Source: Butyrivibrio sp. LC3010
GTDB lineage: Bacteria; Bacillota; Clostridia; Lachnospirales; Lachnospiraceae
DNA: 64,000 nucleotides
Direction of reading: 5' to 3'
NCBI RefSeq assembly: GCF_000424385.1
Contig: NZ_AUJU01000005.1
Coordinates: 124,001-188,000, forward strand
Of this stretch, positions 17,048 through 26,902 are shown in pieces. The notes below the pieces were generated by a model, which saw only the letters and a program-made list of their open reading frames with translations, searched no databases and was not told the DNA's origin. The translations under genes and the position numbers were made by a program. Positions within the stretch are counted from its first letter, which is position 1. Each line of letters opens with the position of its first letter.

Positions 17048-18529
17048 ATGGTTATCCAGCATAATTTGACGGCGATGAATTCTAATAGAATGCTTGGCAT
17101 TACAACAAGTGGTCAGGCAAAATCTTCTGAAAAACTTTCCTCAGGTTATAAAATAAATAGAGCAGCAGACGATGCAGCAGGACTTTCAATTTCTGAAAAA
17201 ATGAGAAAACAGATGAGAGGTCTTGACAGAGCATCAACAAACGCAGATGACGGTATCAGTTCAGTACAGACAGCAGAAGGTGCACTTACAGAAGTACACG
17301 ATATGCTTCAGAGAATGAATGAACTGGCAGTACAGGCAGCAAACGGAACAAATAGTGAGTCAGATCGTAAGTCTATACAGGATGAGATCAGACAGCTCAC
17401 AACAGAAATTGACCGTGTTGCAGAGACAACGAAATTTAATGAGACCTATCTGCTTAAGGGTGGAAATGGTTATTTTGAAAAATATATGGTAGCACATGAT
17501 GCAGGCCTTAATGGTGTTCTGGCAGATGCGGGAACCTACGGAACCTTTACGATGGATATCAAAAATGATACCAATGTTAAGATTGCCGGAAAAGAGTACC
17601 ACATATACAAGGATGATGATAAGGTAAGTAAAATTCAAGACGAAATATGGGAAATGTTTTCTGCAGCAGGTTCAAAGGGTGCTAAGGGGTTATCAGATAA
17701 GGACAAGAAAGTAGTTATTGATGGTACTGAGTATGAGATCAAGCCAAGTTCGTCAAATGCGAGCATTAATATTTTCAAGTTTGGTGAAGAAGAGTTTACT
17801 GTAGAAGAAATCAAACAGAAGGTTGTCGATGGATCCAAGGTAAGTGTAAAGGGTGGTGATACCAGAACAGCAGCACTTGAGACTCTTGATAAGAATATAC
17901 ATATAAGTACGGCAGTTACTAAAGTAAAGAATGCACTTTTACAGGCAAACAGAGTTGGCGTAGATTCAAAGAACATGAATAAAGTTAGCGTTAATATTAA
18001 CGGTTCAAAATCTATAGATGAGGAGACTAAAAAAGAGATAACAATTACAAATGGTACTGCTGGTGTTAGTGGAACATATGTATTCAGCATCACAAAGGGT
18101 ACCGCTCAGGTAGCAAAAGACCTTGGTCTTAGCCTCCACGTAGGATCAGATGCAGACATGACTAACAAGATAAGTGTAAATATTCAGACCATGACAGCTG
18201 CTCATCTGGGCATCCAGAATCTTACAGTAGAAGACAGCACCGGAATTGCAGCAACATATGCAATCGATGCTATTGAAGATGCTATTAAGCAGGTATCTGC
18301 TCAGAGATCAGAACTAGGTGCTATTCAGAACAGACTTGAGCACACAATCAAGAACCTGGATAACGTAGTTGAGAACACAACAGCAGCTGAGTCCAGAATT
18401 CGTGACACAAATATGGCAGACGAGATGGTTACCTACAGCAAGAACAACATCCTCGCACAGGCAGGACAGTCAATGCTGGCTCAGGCAAACCAGAGCACAC
18501 AGGGTGTTATGTCACTCCTTCAGGGTTAA
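17048..18529 (+). CDS. flagellin 2, large, paralog of flagellin 1
   Basis: This 493-residue flagellin is a close paralog of flagellin 1. It has the same ends (NRMLGITTSGQAKSSEKLSS; RIRDTNMADEMVTYSKNNIL) and a similar variable middle containing GKEYHIYKDDDKVSKIQDEI and a shared ISKGTAQVAKDLGL/ITKGTAQVAKDLGL segment. Two large flagellins plus a protease flagellin suggest a composite filament. The ATG follows GGAGG by six bases. It is flanked by its own promoter and terminator. Confidence 0.95.
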   Translation: MVIQHNLTAMNSNRMLGITTSGQAKSSEKLSSGYKINRAADDAAGLSISEKMRKQMRGLDRASTNADDGISSVQTAEGALTEVHDMLQRMNELAVQAANGTNSESDRKSIQDEIRQLTTEIDRVAETTKFNETYLLKGGNGYFEKYMVAHDAGLNGVLADAGTYGTFTMDIKNDTNVKIAGKEYHIYKDDDKVSKIQDEIWEMFSAAGSKGAKGLSDKDKKVVIDGTEYEIKPSSSNASINIFKFGEEEFTVEEIKQKVVDGSKVSVKGGDTRTAALETLDKNIHISTAVTKVKNALLQANRVGVDSKNMNKVSVNINGSKSIDEETKKEITITNGTAGVSGTYVFSITKGTAQVAKDLGLSLHVGSDADMTNKISVNIQTMTAAHLGIQNLTVEDSTGIAATYAIDAIEDAIKQVSAQRSELGAIQNRLEHTIKNLDNVVENTTAAESRIRDTNMADEMVTYSKNNILAQAGQSMLAQANQSTQGVMSLLQG

Positions 18530-18643
18530 ACTAAGAAAAGCTGGTGAGGTTCTTTCGAAACTGATTCGAAGGTATTTTGCAGAACTTGATCAGAGTAACT
18601 CTCTAATAATGAAACAAAATTAATCAAAATCAATTATGCTGGG

Positions 18644-18671
18644 GCGCTCTCCATGATGGAGGGCGCTTCTT
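18644..18671 (+). terminator. intrinsic terminator after flagellin 2
   Basis: GCGCTCTCC (18644-18652) pairs with GGAGGGCGC (18658-18666), one T-G pair, and is followed by TTCTT. It ends the flagellar region. Confidence 0.8.
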
Positions 18672-18809
18672 ATATATTTTGGAACAAAGTTTACCAATAA
18701 TTAAGAGCTTTTTTAGAATGGCTCAATAAACACAAAATCAGGAAGTGTTAAACTTATATATAAGAGTGGGAATATGTGCATTTTATTAAATGTAAGGTGG
18801 GTAACAAGT

Positions 18810-21800
18810 ATGGATAAAATGGTGAAAATTAAAAATAAAATAATTAGCTTTGCTCTGACTATATTAATGACTGTGGGACTATTTGCAGATATAGTTCCTG
18901 GGATGGTGATTACTGCTGAGGCAAAGACAAATTTTAATATACTTTTGTGGTCGCCTTATAAATGTACAACTAGTGGGAACGGAACTGATGAATGGATTGC
19001 GTCAATCAAGGATTGTTGCCAGCAAGCACAAGGGATTAGTATAAATTTACAGGAAAAGGTTAATAACACAGTGCTGACGACTAGTGATTTGGCTGGAGTA
19101 GATTTAGTTTTTATTTTGCCTGCCAATGGTCAAATTAGTTCGCTTTTAGGGGAACAGAATGTTAATGTTCAGCATCTTCAGCGTTTTGTAAACGTTGGAG
19201 GAAGGATAATAATGAATGGTGAGCATCCAAATTTCTCCAGTTCATTTAATAGAGCATTAAGCGATCTGGCAAGCGAACTTGGTGGAAACTTTAGTATTGG
19301 AACAGAAGCTAAGGATTTAAGTAGTGAAACTGTTATGACATTAAATACTGCTGAAAAGCCGTCCTTGACACAAGGTTGTGAAAATATTAGACCTAATGCA
19401 TTTGCAGATATTGCCTCCACAAACACTAAAAGTGCAATATGGGTCATGAAGGATAAAGATGATAAGGTCTTTGCTATGGATCAGGCGGTTGGTAAGGGGT
19501 ATATTACAGCTATTTCTGATATAAATTGGATTTCTTCGCCAACAGGTGATGCTAAAACGGCAGCAACACAGTTTCTTACAAATTTGCTTGTGGATTCTTC
19601 GCAAAATATGGAAGAGGTTAGTAAACCCACCATTACAGGACCTCAGGATCTGGAATGGGAAGAGGGAGACAATACGCAGCGTACACTATCGGTGACTGCC
19701 TCTGCTTCTAATGGAGGAACATTATCCTATCAATGGTACAAAGGAACATCTGCAGACTTTACGCCGGGAAGTACAAATATCATTAACGGGGCAACAGGTG
19801 CAAGTTATACAATTCCAAGCCCTGAATCTATGGAGGTTGGAAACTACTACTATAAGTGCATAGTAACGAGTACAGTGGGAACATCAAATGCATCTCGGAC
19901 AAGTGATGCAGCTACAGTGACAGTAAAAGAGCGTCCTGTCGAAGAGCCTGTCATAACAGGACCAGGGAACCTGGAATGGTTTGAAGGTGATCCTTCTAAT
20001 CGCAAGCTTTCAGTCACTGTAACAGGAACAAATCTTGGAGACTTAACTTATCAGTGGCATAGGGGAACATCTGCAGATTTTAAACCTTCAGATACAAATA
20101 AGATAAATGGAGAAACAGCAAAGGATTATACAATCCCAAGCCCCGAGACCATGAATGTGGGTACTTATTATTACAAGTGTGTAGTTACAAGTACGAAGGG
20201 AACAACAAAGGTGTCTGCAACGAGTAATGCAGCTACTGTAACTGTAAAAGCAGTCCAGCCGGATCCGCCAATAGAGCCCAAGAAGCCTGTAATTATGGGG
20301 CCTCAGAATCTTGAATGGTATGAGGGAGATGGTACATCACGAACTTTGTCAGTCACTGCTGCTGCGGAGGATGGTGGTATTCTTACTTATCAATGGTATG
20401 AAGGGTATACTTCGGACTTTGAACCTGGATACGAGAATATAATAAGTGGAGCGACAGGTTCCGACTACTTCATACCGGCTCCCGGAACAATGGCGATAGG
20501 GAACTATTACTACAAGTGTGTTGTAACAAATACAATAGAATCTGCAAGTGCGTATTCTGTAAGTAATGTAGCAACAATTACGGTTAAGCCACTTCTGCCG
20601 GGGCAACCGGTTATAAGCGGACCACAGAATCTGGAGTGGTACGAAGGAGATAATATGCAGCGCAGGCTCATGGTAACAGCCAGGGCAGATAATGTCGGAA
20701 CAATGACTTACCAGTGGTATAAAGGCTCTTCTGCAGATTTTGTTCCGGGAAATTCAAGCATCATAGAAAAAGCAACCAGAGCTGCCTATAGCATACCAAA
20801 TCCCGGAAAGATGTCTGCCGGTTCATACTATTACAAGTGCGTAGTAACGAATACGAGAGGTGGAGAAAAGGCCACTTCTATAAGTAAAGCAGCAACAGTT
20901 ACGGTAAAAACTGTAGAAACTGTCACACCTGAACCCCAATATGATTCCGGTGCAATGGAAGTTGATGTGGAAAAAAGGGAGAATACGCCTGACGTTGCTG
21001 TACGTGGACTTACGGAGGAAATCGCCTGGGCAGTAGCGACTGATGAAGAAAAGAATGAGATCAGCAAAGGTACTAATGGAAAGTTGTGGCTTGAGATTAC
21101 GAATATTGATAATTCTGTAAGTGCTGACGACAGGCAGAAAGTTGAGCAGGAGGGCAAAGTGCTAAATGATGCTACGGTTGGAATGTATCTTGATTTTTCT
21201 ATGTACTTCCAACTGGGCAAGGGCTATAAGAGGAAGATCAGTGAGCTTAACGGGAAAAGTATAAAGGCAACCGTGACAGTTCCTGCAAATCTGCTTACAA
21301 CAGAAAAGAAGAGAACCTATTATCTGGTAAGCGTGCATAACGGAGTGTTAAGGATTCATGGAAGCTCAATCTCTGATAAGATAAATGCCACAATCTATGA
21401 CTTTTCAACATATGCCATCATATATTCGGATGAGGATGAACCAGTTCTGCAGGCGAATATCAAAATTGAACAGACCCATGATAAGATCATAGTCAGATGG
21501 GATAAGATTCGTGATGTGGGAAAAGTTGACCTGTTCTTGCAATACTGTGGAAAAAAATACTCTAAAAAGCCTACAAAAACCACAAAGAGCAGGAAAGTTA
21601 CAATTACTACTATTAAAGGCAAAAAGATCAATCAGACCAAGAATTACAAAATGTATCTGGTAGCATATGATAGCAGTGGCAAACGAATAGGAAAGACATT
21701 AAGCTGTCACTTTGCGGGAAAGTTTAATAAGTATACCAATCCTAAAAAGCTAAAACTCTCTACAAAACAACTTACTGTATCAGTAGGGCAGAGTGCCAGG

Positions 21801-22010
21801 ATAAAGGGTTCGATAAAATACGAGGATCCTAAAAAGAAGGCTCTATCAACAAAGCACGCTCCAAGGTATCGCTATGTATCGGATGTACCTGAGATAGCAG
21901 CGGTTGACAAAAATGGCAATATCACTGGACTTAGTCCTGGAACCTGCGATGTGTATGTATGTTGCCAGAATGGTATGTCAAAATTTGTTAGTGTGACGGT
22001 TACAGAATAA
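18810..22010 (+). CDS. secreted multi-domain Ig-like protein (copy 1)
   Basis: This 1066-residue protein has a signal peptide (charged KIKNK, hydrophobic FALTILMTVGLFADIV, likely cleavage after AEA). Next come a ~240-residue domain resembling a glutamine-amidotransferase-like fold (VNVGGRIIMNGEH), four ~100-residue Ig-like repeats starting near residues 277, 384, 497 and 604 (each with GP..LEW.EGD, YQWY or YQWH, and YYYKC), and a C-terminal part ending in a bacterial Ig-like (Big2-type) domain (EIAAVDKNGNITGLSPGTCD). No LPXTG motif or S-layer domain is visible, so attachment is unclear. The ATG at 18810 gives a clean signal peptide. Function is unknown; a cell-surface adhesin or glycan-binding role is inferred. 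Confidence 0.82.
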   Translation: MDKMVKIKNKIISFALTILMTVGLFADIVPGMVITAEAKTNFNILLWSPYKCTTSGNGTDEWIASIKDCCQQAQGISINLQEKVNNTVLTTSDLAGVDLVFILPANGQISSLLGEQNVNVQHLQRFVNVGGRIIMNGEHPNFSSSFNRALSDLASELGGNFSIGTEAKDLSSETVMTLNTAEKPSLTQGCENIRPNAFADIASTNTKSAIWVMKDKDDKVFAMDQAVGKGYITAISDINWISSPTGDAKTAATQFLTNLLVDSSQNMEEVSKPTITGPQDLEWEEGDNTQRTLSVTASASNGGTLSYQWYKGTSADFTPGSTNIINGATGASYTIPSPESMEVGNYYYKCIVTSTVGTSNASRTSDAATVTVKERPVEEPVITGPGNLEWFEGDPSNRKLSVTVTGTNLGDLTYQWHRGTSADFKPSDTNKINGETAKDYTIPSPETMNVGTYYYKCVVTSTKGTTKVSATSNAATVTVKAVQPDPPIEPKKPVIMGPQNLEWYEGDGTSRTLSVTAAAEDGGILTYQWYEGYTSDFEPGYENIISGATGSDYFIPAPGTMAIGNYYYKCVVTNTIESASAYSVSNVATITVKPLLPGQPVISGPQNLEWYEGDNMQRRLMVTARADNVGTMTYQWYKGSSADFVPGNSSIIEKATRAAYSIPNPGKMSAGSYYYKCVVTNTRGGEKATSISKAATVTVKTVETVTPEPQYDSGAMEVDVEKRENTPDVAVRGLTEEIAWAVATDEEKNEISKGTNGKLWLEITNIDNSVSADDRQKVEQEGKVLNDATVGMYLDFSMYFQLGKGYKRKISELNGKSIKATVTVPANLLTTEKKRTYYLVSVHNGVLRIHGSSISDKINATIYDFSTYAIIYSDEDEPVLQANIKIEQTHDKIIVRWDKIRDVGKVDLFLQYCGKKYSKKPTKTTKSRKVTITTIKGKKINQTKNYKMYLVAYDSSGKRIGKTLSCHFAGKFNKYTNPKKLKLSTKQLTVSVGQSARIKGSIKYEDPKKKALSTKHAPRYRYVSDVPEIAAVDKNGNITGLSPGTCDVYVCCQNGMSKFVSVTVTE

Positions 22011-22027
22011 TTTTGCGAGGAATCAGT

Positions 22028-25000
22028 ATGGGCAAAGTTGCATTTATTAAAAATCGGGTAATAAGCTTTGTTCTTGTATTAGTGTTCACTGTGGGTATAT
22101 TTTCAGATATTATTCCAGGGACTGTGCTTCCTGCTTCCGCCAAAACGGATTATAAAGTTCTATTGTGGGCACCTTCTGAGTGTAGTAATACTTCTGCATG
22201 GATTGACTCTATTACGAACCTGTTTAAGTCTGTTTCCGGAGCAAATGTGACCGTTGATGTCAGGAAGAATGCTAGTGTTTTGTCCGAAAGTGTGTTAAAT
22301 GGTGCGGACATGGTCTATATTTTGCCGTCTACTGTAACCTCGGATATTTCTCTTTTGGGTACTAATAATGCTAATGTTAATCCTCTTAAGAACTTTGTAA
22401 ATTCGGGCGGAAGAATTGTGATGAATGGAGAATATGCCGGGGGAACTTCCAAGTTTAATGGGGCATTGAATACACTTGCTGCTGCACTGGGAGGGGGTTT
22501 TGAAATTAGTAAAAACCCTGGTCAGGATAGTTCGGAAAATGAATTAAGTTTTAACGATGCAGCAAGACCGGAATTAACAAAAGGGTGTAAAGGTATATAT
22601 CCTGTAAAATATGCACATATAGAGTCTACCAATACAATTGCAAATAGTGCGGTATGGCTCATGAGGGATAAAAATGGAAAAGTCTTGGCAGTGGATCAGT
22701 CAGTAGGGAACGGACATATTACAGCAATATCTGATGTCAATTGGTTTGATATTGGTAGTTCTTTAGATGGAGATCAGGAAAGAAAAGCCAAGGCCATCGA
22801 TGCAGCAAAGAATTTCCTTAGTAATTTGCTCGTAGAATACTCACAGAATATTGAAACCGCAATTAAGCCCTCTATTACAGGACCGCAAAATCTGGAATGG
22901 GTACAGGGAGATAAAACGAAACGGACACTCTCAGTTACGGCAGCGGCAGATAGTATAGGAACACTGTCTTATCAATGGTATAGAGGATCCTCTGCTGCGT
23001 TTACTCCGGGAAGTACAAATGTTATCAGTGGAGTGAATGGTGCAAGTTATTCTATTCCAAACCCTGAATCTATGCAGGCAGGAATCTACTACTATAAAGT
23101 TGTAGTGTCAAATGCAACGACTCTGGGAAGTGCTTCGGCAACAAGTAATGCAGCAACGGTGACCGTAAAACAACAAAATCCTGTTAAGCCTGCTATTACG
23201 GGGCCACAAAACCTGGAATGGGATGTGGGAGATAAAACGCAGCGTATTCTCTCGGTTACTGCTACGTCATCTGATGGCGGGAATTTAACTTATCAATGGT
23301 ATAGGGGAGCTTCGGTAGATTTTACACCTTCAGATGCGAATAAGATAAATGGAGAAACTGCCAAAGATTATACTATCCCAAGTCCCGGGAATATGGCAGT
23401 GGGCACTTATTATTATAAGTGTGTAGTGACAAATACAAAGGGGGCGTCAGTTGAATCTGCAATAAGTAATGCGGCTATAGTGACAGTAAAGCCGGTCCAG
23501 TCGGAACCTGATCCGGAGCCAACTCCTGATCCGGAGCCAACTCCTAATCCGGAGCCAACTCCTAATCCGGAGCCAACTCCTGATCCTCAAGTAGAGCCTA
23601 AGGCTCCGGTAATTGCCGGGCCTCAGAATCTTGAATGGTATGAGGGAGACGGGACGCTTCGAAAACTAACTGTAAGTGCAGCGACTGAGGATGCGGGAAA
23701 ACTTTCTTACCAATGGTATGAAGGGAACACTCCGGGATTTGAGCCGGGAAATGAGAGTATTATCATCGGCGCAACCGGTTCAGAGTATTTTATACCGGTT
23801 CCTGCTACCATGGCGATAGGTAAATATTATTACAAGTGCGTAGTGACAAATACATTAGAATCGAAAAGTGTTCATTCTGCAAGCAGTGTAGCAACTGTGA
23901 CAGTAAAGCCGCTAAAGCCGGGAAAACCTACTATAAATGGGCCCCAGAACCTTGAATGGTATGAAGGGGACAATATGCAGCGAAGGCTCATGGTAACAGC
24001 TCGGGCAGAAAATGTCGGTCTCATGACTTATCAGTGGTATAAAGGCACATCACCGGATTTTGTACCGGGAGATTCAAACATTATAGCAAAAGCAACAAGA
24101 GCAGACTATAGTATTCCAAGTCCCGGAAAGATGTCTGCAGGCCTATATTATTACAAATGCGTAGTAACAAATTCGAGAGGCGAAGAATCTGCATCTGCCA
24201 TAAGCTCTGCGGCAATTGTGACTGTTAAATCTATATCAACTATAGAACCTTTGCCTGTTTCCGATCAGGGGACAATGAATGTTGATATAGAACGCAAGGA
24301 AAATACACCTGATGTAGCAGTTCGCGGCCTGACGGAGGAAGTTGCCTGGGCGGTAGCGACTGATGAAGAAAAGAATGAGATAGGTAAAGGCGCTGATGGA
24401 AAGCTGTGGCTTGAAATCACAAATATTGATAACTCCGTAACTGCTGATGACAGACAGAAAGTTGAGCAGGAAGCCAAGATATTAAATGATGCCACAGTTG
24501 GAATGTATCTTGATTTTTCTATGTTTTTCCAACTCGGCAACGGCTATAAGAGAAAAATCAGCTCGCTAAACGGAAAAAATATAAAAGCGACAGTTACAGT
24601 TCCTGCACATTTACTCACCACAGAAAAGAAGAGAACTTTTTATCTTGTAAGCATACATAACGGAATATTAAGAATTCATGGAAGCTCACTATCAGACAAG
24701 ATAAACGCAACAATCTATGATTTTTCAACTTATGCAATCATATATGCAGATGAGGATGAGCCTGTCTTTGAAGCGAACATAAAAATAGAGCAGACCAATA
24801 ATAAGATCATAGTCAAATGGGATAAGATACGTGATGTGGGAAAAGTTGATCTGTTTTTGCAATATTGTGGAAAAAAATACTCCAAAAAGCCTACAAAGAC
24901 CACAAAGAGCAGGAAAGTTGCAATTACTACTCTCAAAGGCAAAAAAATCAATCAGACCAGGAATTACAAGATGTATCTGGTAGCATACGATAGCAGTGGT

Positions 25001-25330
25001 AAACGCATAGGTAAAACCTTAAGTTGTCATTTTGCAGGAAAGCTTAATAAGTATACCAATCCTAAAAAGCTGAAACTTTCTACGAAACAGCTTAAGGTAG
25101 CTGTAGGACAAAGTGCAAGGATTAAGGCATCAATAAAATATGAGGATCCCAAAAAGAAGGCTCTGTCAACAAAACATGCTCCGAGATACCGTTATGTATC
25201 AGATGTACCAGAGATAGCAGCAGTTGACAAAAAAGGTAATATCACAGGACTCAGTCCAGGGACTTGCGATGTGTATGTATGCTGTCAGAATGGCATGTCA
25301 AAACATGTATCTGTGACGGTTACGGAGTAA
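22028..25330 (+). CDS. secreted multi-domain Ig-like protein (copy 2)
   Basis: This 1100-residue protein is a tandem paralog of the preceding gene, with the same order: signal peptide (FVLVLVFTVGIFSDII, cleavage near ASA), amidotransferase-like domain, four Ig-like repeats and a Big2-type end. The last ~400 residues are nearly identical to copy 1, while the N-terminal domain and first repeats differ more. A Pro-rich linker of repeated PEPTPD/PEPTPN units separates repeats 2 and 3. The ATG at 22028 follows GAGGAA. It starts 17 bases after copy 1 ends, so the two are probably one operon. Confidence 0.82.
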   Translation: MGKVAFIKNRVISFVLVLVFTVGIFSDIIPGTVLPASAKTDYKVLLWAPSECSNTSAWIDSITNLFKSVSGANVTVDVRKNASVLSESVLNGADMVYILPSTVTSDISLLGTNNANVNPLKNFVNSGGRIVMNGEYAGGTSKFNGALNTLAAALGGGFEISKNPGQDSSENELSFNDAARPELTKGCKGIYPVKYAHIESTNTIANSAVWLMRDKNGKVLAVDQSVGNGHITAISDVNWFDIGSSLDGDQERKAKAIDAAKNFLSNLLVEYSQNIETAIKPSITGPQNLEWVQGDKTKRTLSVTAAADSIGTLSYQWYRGSSAAFTPGSTNVISGVNGASYSIPNPESMQAGIYYYKVVVSNATTLGSASATSNAATVTVKQQNPVKPAITGPQNLEWDVGDKTQRILSVTATSSDGGNLTYQWYRGASVDFTPSDANKINGETAKDYTIPSPGNMAVGTYYYKCVVTNTKGASVESAISNAAIVTVKPVQSEPDPEPTPDPEPTPNPEPTPNPEPTPDPQVEPKAPVIAGPQNLEWYEGDGTLRKLTVSAATEDAGKLSYQWYEGNTPGFEPGNESIIIGATGSEYFIPVPATMAIGKYYYKCVVTNTLESKSVHSASSVATVTVKPLKPGKPTINGPQNLEWYEGDNMQRRLMVTARAENVGLMTYQWYKGTSPDFVPGDSNIIAKATRADYSIPSPGKMSAGLYYYKCVVTNSRGEESASAISSAAIVTVKSISTIEPLPVSDQGTMNVDIERKENTPDVAVRGLTEEVAWAVATDEEKNEIGKGADGKLWLEITNIDNSVTADDRQKVEQEAKILNDATVGMYLDFSMFFQLGNGYKRKISSLNGKNIKATVTVPAHLLTTEKKRTFYLVSIHNGILRIHGSSLSDKINATIYDFSTYAIIYADEDEPVFEANIKIEQTNNKIIVKWDKIRDVGKVDLFLQYCGKKYSKKPTKTTKSRKVAITTLKGKKINQTRNYKMYLVAYDSSGKRIGKTLSCHFAGKLNKYTNPKKLKLSTKQLKVAVGQSARIKASIKYEDPKKKALSTKHAPRYRYVSDVPEIAAVDKKGNITGLSPGTCDVYVCCQNGMSKHVSVTVTE
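23513..23584 (+). repeat. four 18-bp tandem repeats coding for a Pro-rich linker
   Basis: The unit CCGGAGCCAACTCCTGAT, or a variant with AAT at the end, occurs four times in a row inside Ig-like copy 2. It encodes PEPTPD/PEPTPN. Such in-frame repeats can change copy number and so linker length. Copy 1 lacks them. Confidence 0.85.
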
Positions 25331-25353
25331 AGAAGGTGAGATAAGACTATGGA

Positions 25354-25375
25354 GCGCAGCGTAAGCTGCGCTTTT
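25354..25375 (+). terminator. intrinsic terminator, GCGCAGC hairpin (copy 1 of 3)
   Basis: GCGCAGC and GCTGCGC form a perfect 7-bp stem around GTAA, followed by TTTT. The same stem with other 4-base loops recurs at 33490 and 35053. Here it ends the Ig-like gene pair. Confidence 0.82.
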
Positions 25376-25424
25376 AGTATGGTTATAAATCATAAGGACA
25401 ATCTGCACAAGTATTAAGCGATGC

Positions 25425-25454
25425 TTGAAATGAATATCGCTGTGGCGATATAAT
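25425..25454 (+). promoter_or_regulatory. vegetative promoter with overlapping palindrome before DUF3990 gene
   Basis: TTGAAA (25425-25430), an 18-base spacer and TATAAT (25449-25454) form a sigma-A type promoter. The perfect inverted repeat ATATCGC-TGTG-GCGATAT (25434-25451) lies between and over the -10. That is a likely operator for the helix-turn-helix protein encoded by the second gene of the pair. Confidence 0.62.
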
Positions 25455-25477
25455 ACTGCTAAAGGAGAAAGTATATT

Positions 25478-26155
25478 ATGAAAGAGACAATTTACCATGG
25501 ATCAGATCATATAATTGAAATGCCGGAGTATGGACTTGGTAGTATGAAAAATGATTATGGCAGAGGATTCTACTGTACAAGAAGCCTTGAACTGGCTAAG
25601 GAATGGGCTTGTGGCAGGGGGAACAGTGGGTATGCTAATGAATATGAGTTAGAGATGGATGGACTAAAAATTCTTAACTTAAATGAAGAACCTTATAACA
25701 TTCTTAACTGGCTGGCAGTTCTGACCAAGCATAGAACATATTGGCAAAACAGTAGTATTTCTGCGGATGCAAAGAATTATTTACAGGATAATTTCTATGT
25801 AGATTTGTCTGAGGCAGATGTTGTCATAGGCTATAGGGCAGATGATTCATATTTTACTTTTGCACAGGATTTTGTGGCAGGTGCTATTTCCTTGGAAAAA
25901 TTAAAACGGGCTATGCATCTTGGAGAACTTGGCGAACAAATTGTACTAATAAGTAAGAAGGCATTTGAAAATATAAAATATATTGGTAGTCATGAGGCAG
26001 ATGTTGATATTTACTACAATCAGAAAATGGAAAGGGACGGCAGAGCCAGAAAAGAATATCGTGAGGAAAAACGTTCTGCTTCTGAAATAAGTGAACTATA
26101 TATGTTGGATATTATGAGAGAGGGCATGCAAAATGGAGATCCACGCTTACGATGA
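25478..26155 (+). CDS. DUF3990-like protein, candidate ADP-ribosyltransferase-fold toxin
   Basis: This 225-residue protein begins ETIYHGSDHII, followed by DYGRGFYCTRSLELAKEWA. The YHGS motif followed by a Gly-rich Phe-Tyr-Cys-Thr segment is the pattern of DUF3990, a family thought to have an ADP-ribosyltransferase-like fold. It starts at an ATG after AAAGGAG and overlaps the next gene by 23 bases. A two-gene overlap with a helix-turn-helix partner is typical of toxin-antitoxin modules. Toxic activity is inferred and not shown by sequence. Confidence 0.68.
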   Translation: MKETIYHGSDHIIEMPEYGLGSMKNDYGRGFYCTRSLELAKEWACGRGNSGYANEYELEMDGLKILNLNEEPYNILNWLAVLTKHRTYWQNSSISADAKNYLQDNFYVDLSEADVVIGYRADDSYFTFAQDFVAGAISLEKLKRAMHLGELGEQIVLISKKAFENIKYIGSHEADVDIYYNQKMERDGRARKEYREEKRSASEISELYMLDIMREGMQNGDPRLR

Positions 26156-26771
26156 AATGTATATCGAATCTGCACAGAACATAATGGGGCATATGTTTGA
26201 TTTTGCAATTAATGAAGTTGGTATAGATTCGGATAAATATGCCGGTATGTTTGCAATTTCACCAATTGCCATCCAGATGGAAAAGGGAAATCCTACCTAT
26301 GTAGCCGGGAAAACCGGCCCTGAGATAGTCAGATTGGTTTTAGAAACTGCAGGTTATAATGTACCTATACCGCAGGATAAAATGTATATTGATAGAAGCC
26401 CTGAGTATTGGGGAGGATGGGTACTTTCCTACTATCAGTGGGTTAGAGATTTGCATTTTTCCTATATTTTGAAGGCTGTGCATTTTTCTGAATTATTGAG
26501 AATGTATCCTGTTTTTCATGAAATGGATATTATGAAGTTTGTTGAAGAGCTAGATTATAAACTGCAAACATATTATCCTGATACTGCACTGAAACGTTAT
26601 AGAACCAGACTGGGAATATCACAAAAAGAATTATCGATTAAATCCGGAGTATCATTAAGACAGATTCAACTTTTTGAGCAAAGACAAAGAGATATAAGGA
26701 AAAGCCAGGCAGAAACTGTTTTGCAACTTAGTAAGGCTTTAGGCTGTGATATGAAGGATTTGATAATGTGA
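26133..26771 (+). CDS. DUF3791-type/helix-turn-helix partner of the DUF3990 gene
   Basis: The 212-residue protein has an N-terminal helical region (DEMYIESAQNIMGHMFDFAI), a middle domain around residues 50-140 (GKTGPEIVRLVLETAGYNVP; YQWVRDLHFSYILKAV) and a C-terminal Xre-type helix-turn-helix (YRTRLGISQKELSIKSGVSL; RQIQLFEQRQRDI) at about residues 150-200. The DNA-binding end suits an autoregulatory antitoxin, and the palindrome over the promoter at 25434 is a likely target. Translation is probably coupled because the genes overlap. Confidence 0.65.
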   Translation: MEIHAYDEMYIESAQNIMGHMFDFAINEVGIDSDKYAGMFAISPIAIQMEKGNPTYVAGKTGPEIVRLVLETAGYNVPIPQDKMYIDRSPEYWGGWVLSYYQWVRDLHFSYILKAVHFSELLRMYPVFHEMDIMKFVEELDYKLQTYYPDTALKRYRTRLGISQKELSIKSGVSLRQIQLFEQRQRDIRKSQAETVLQLSKALGCDMKDLIM

Positions 26772-26781
26772 AAGGGATTTG

Positions 26782-26820
26782 TCTGAGGCAGAGTATGGTA
26801 ATGAAGATGGCCGAGGCTGT
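26782..26820 (+). pseudogene. short duplicated fragment of the hipT gene
   Basis: This stretch nearly repeats 27872-27911 inside the hipT coding region (both contain GAGGCAGAG and ATGGTAATGAAGATGGCCGA). Two bases are missing, so the frame is broken. It is likely a relic of a partial duplication or recombination upstream of the intact module. Confidence 0.6.
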
Positions 26821-26902
26821 TGTAATAATCAACAGTTGTGCCAAGTATTAGAGCCATGTTTTTGAGTACAGAATATGATGGAACAGTATCCCCAAGAAAA
26901 AA

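Noticed and set aside
23513-23584. Short tandem repeat considered as a CRISPR array
   Set aside because: Units are 18 bp with no spacers and encode an in-frame Pro-rich linker; no cas genes are present.
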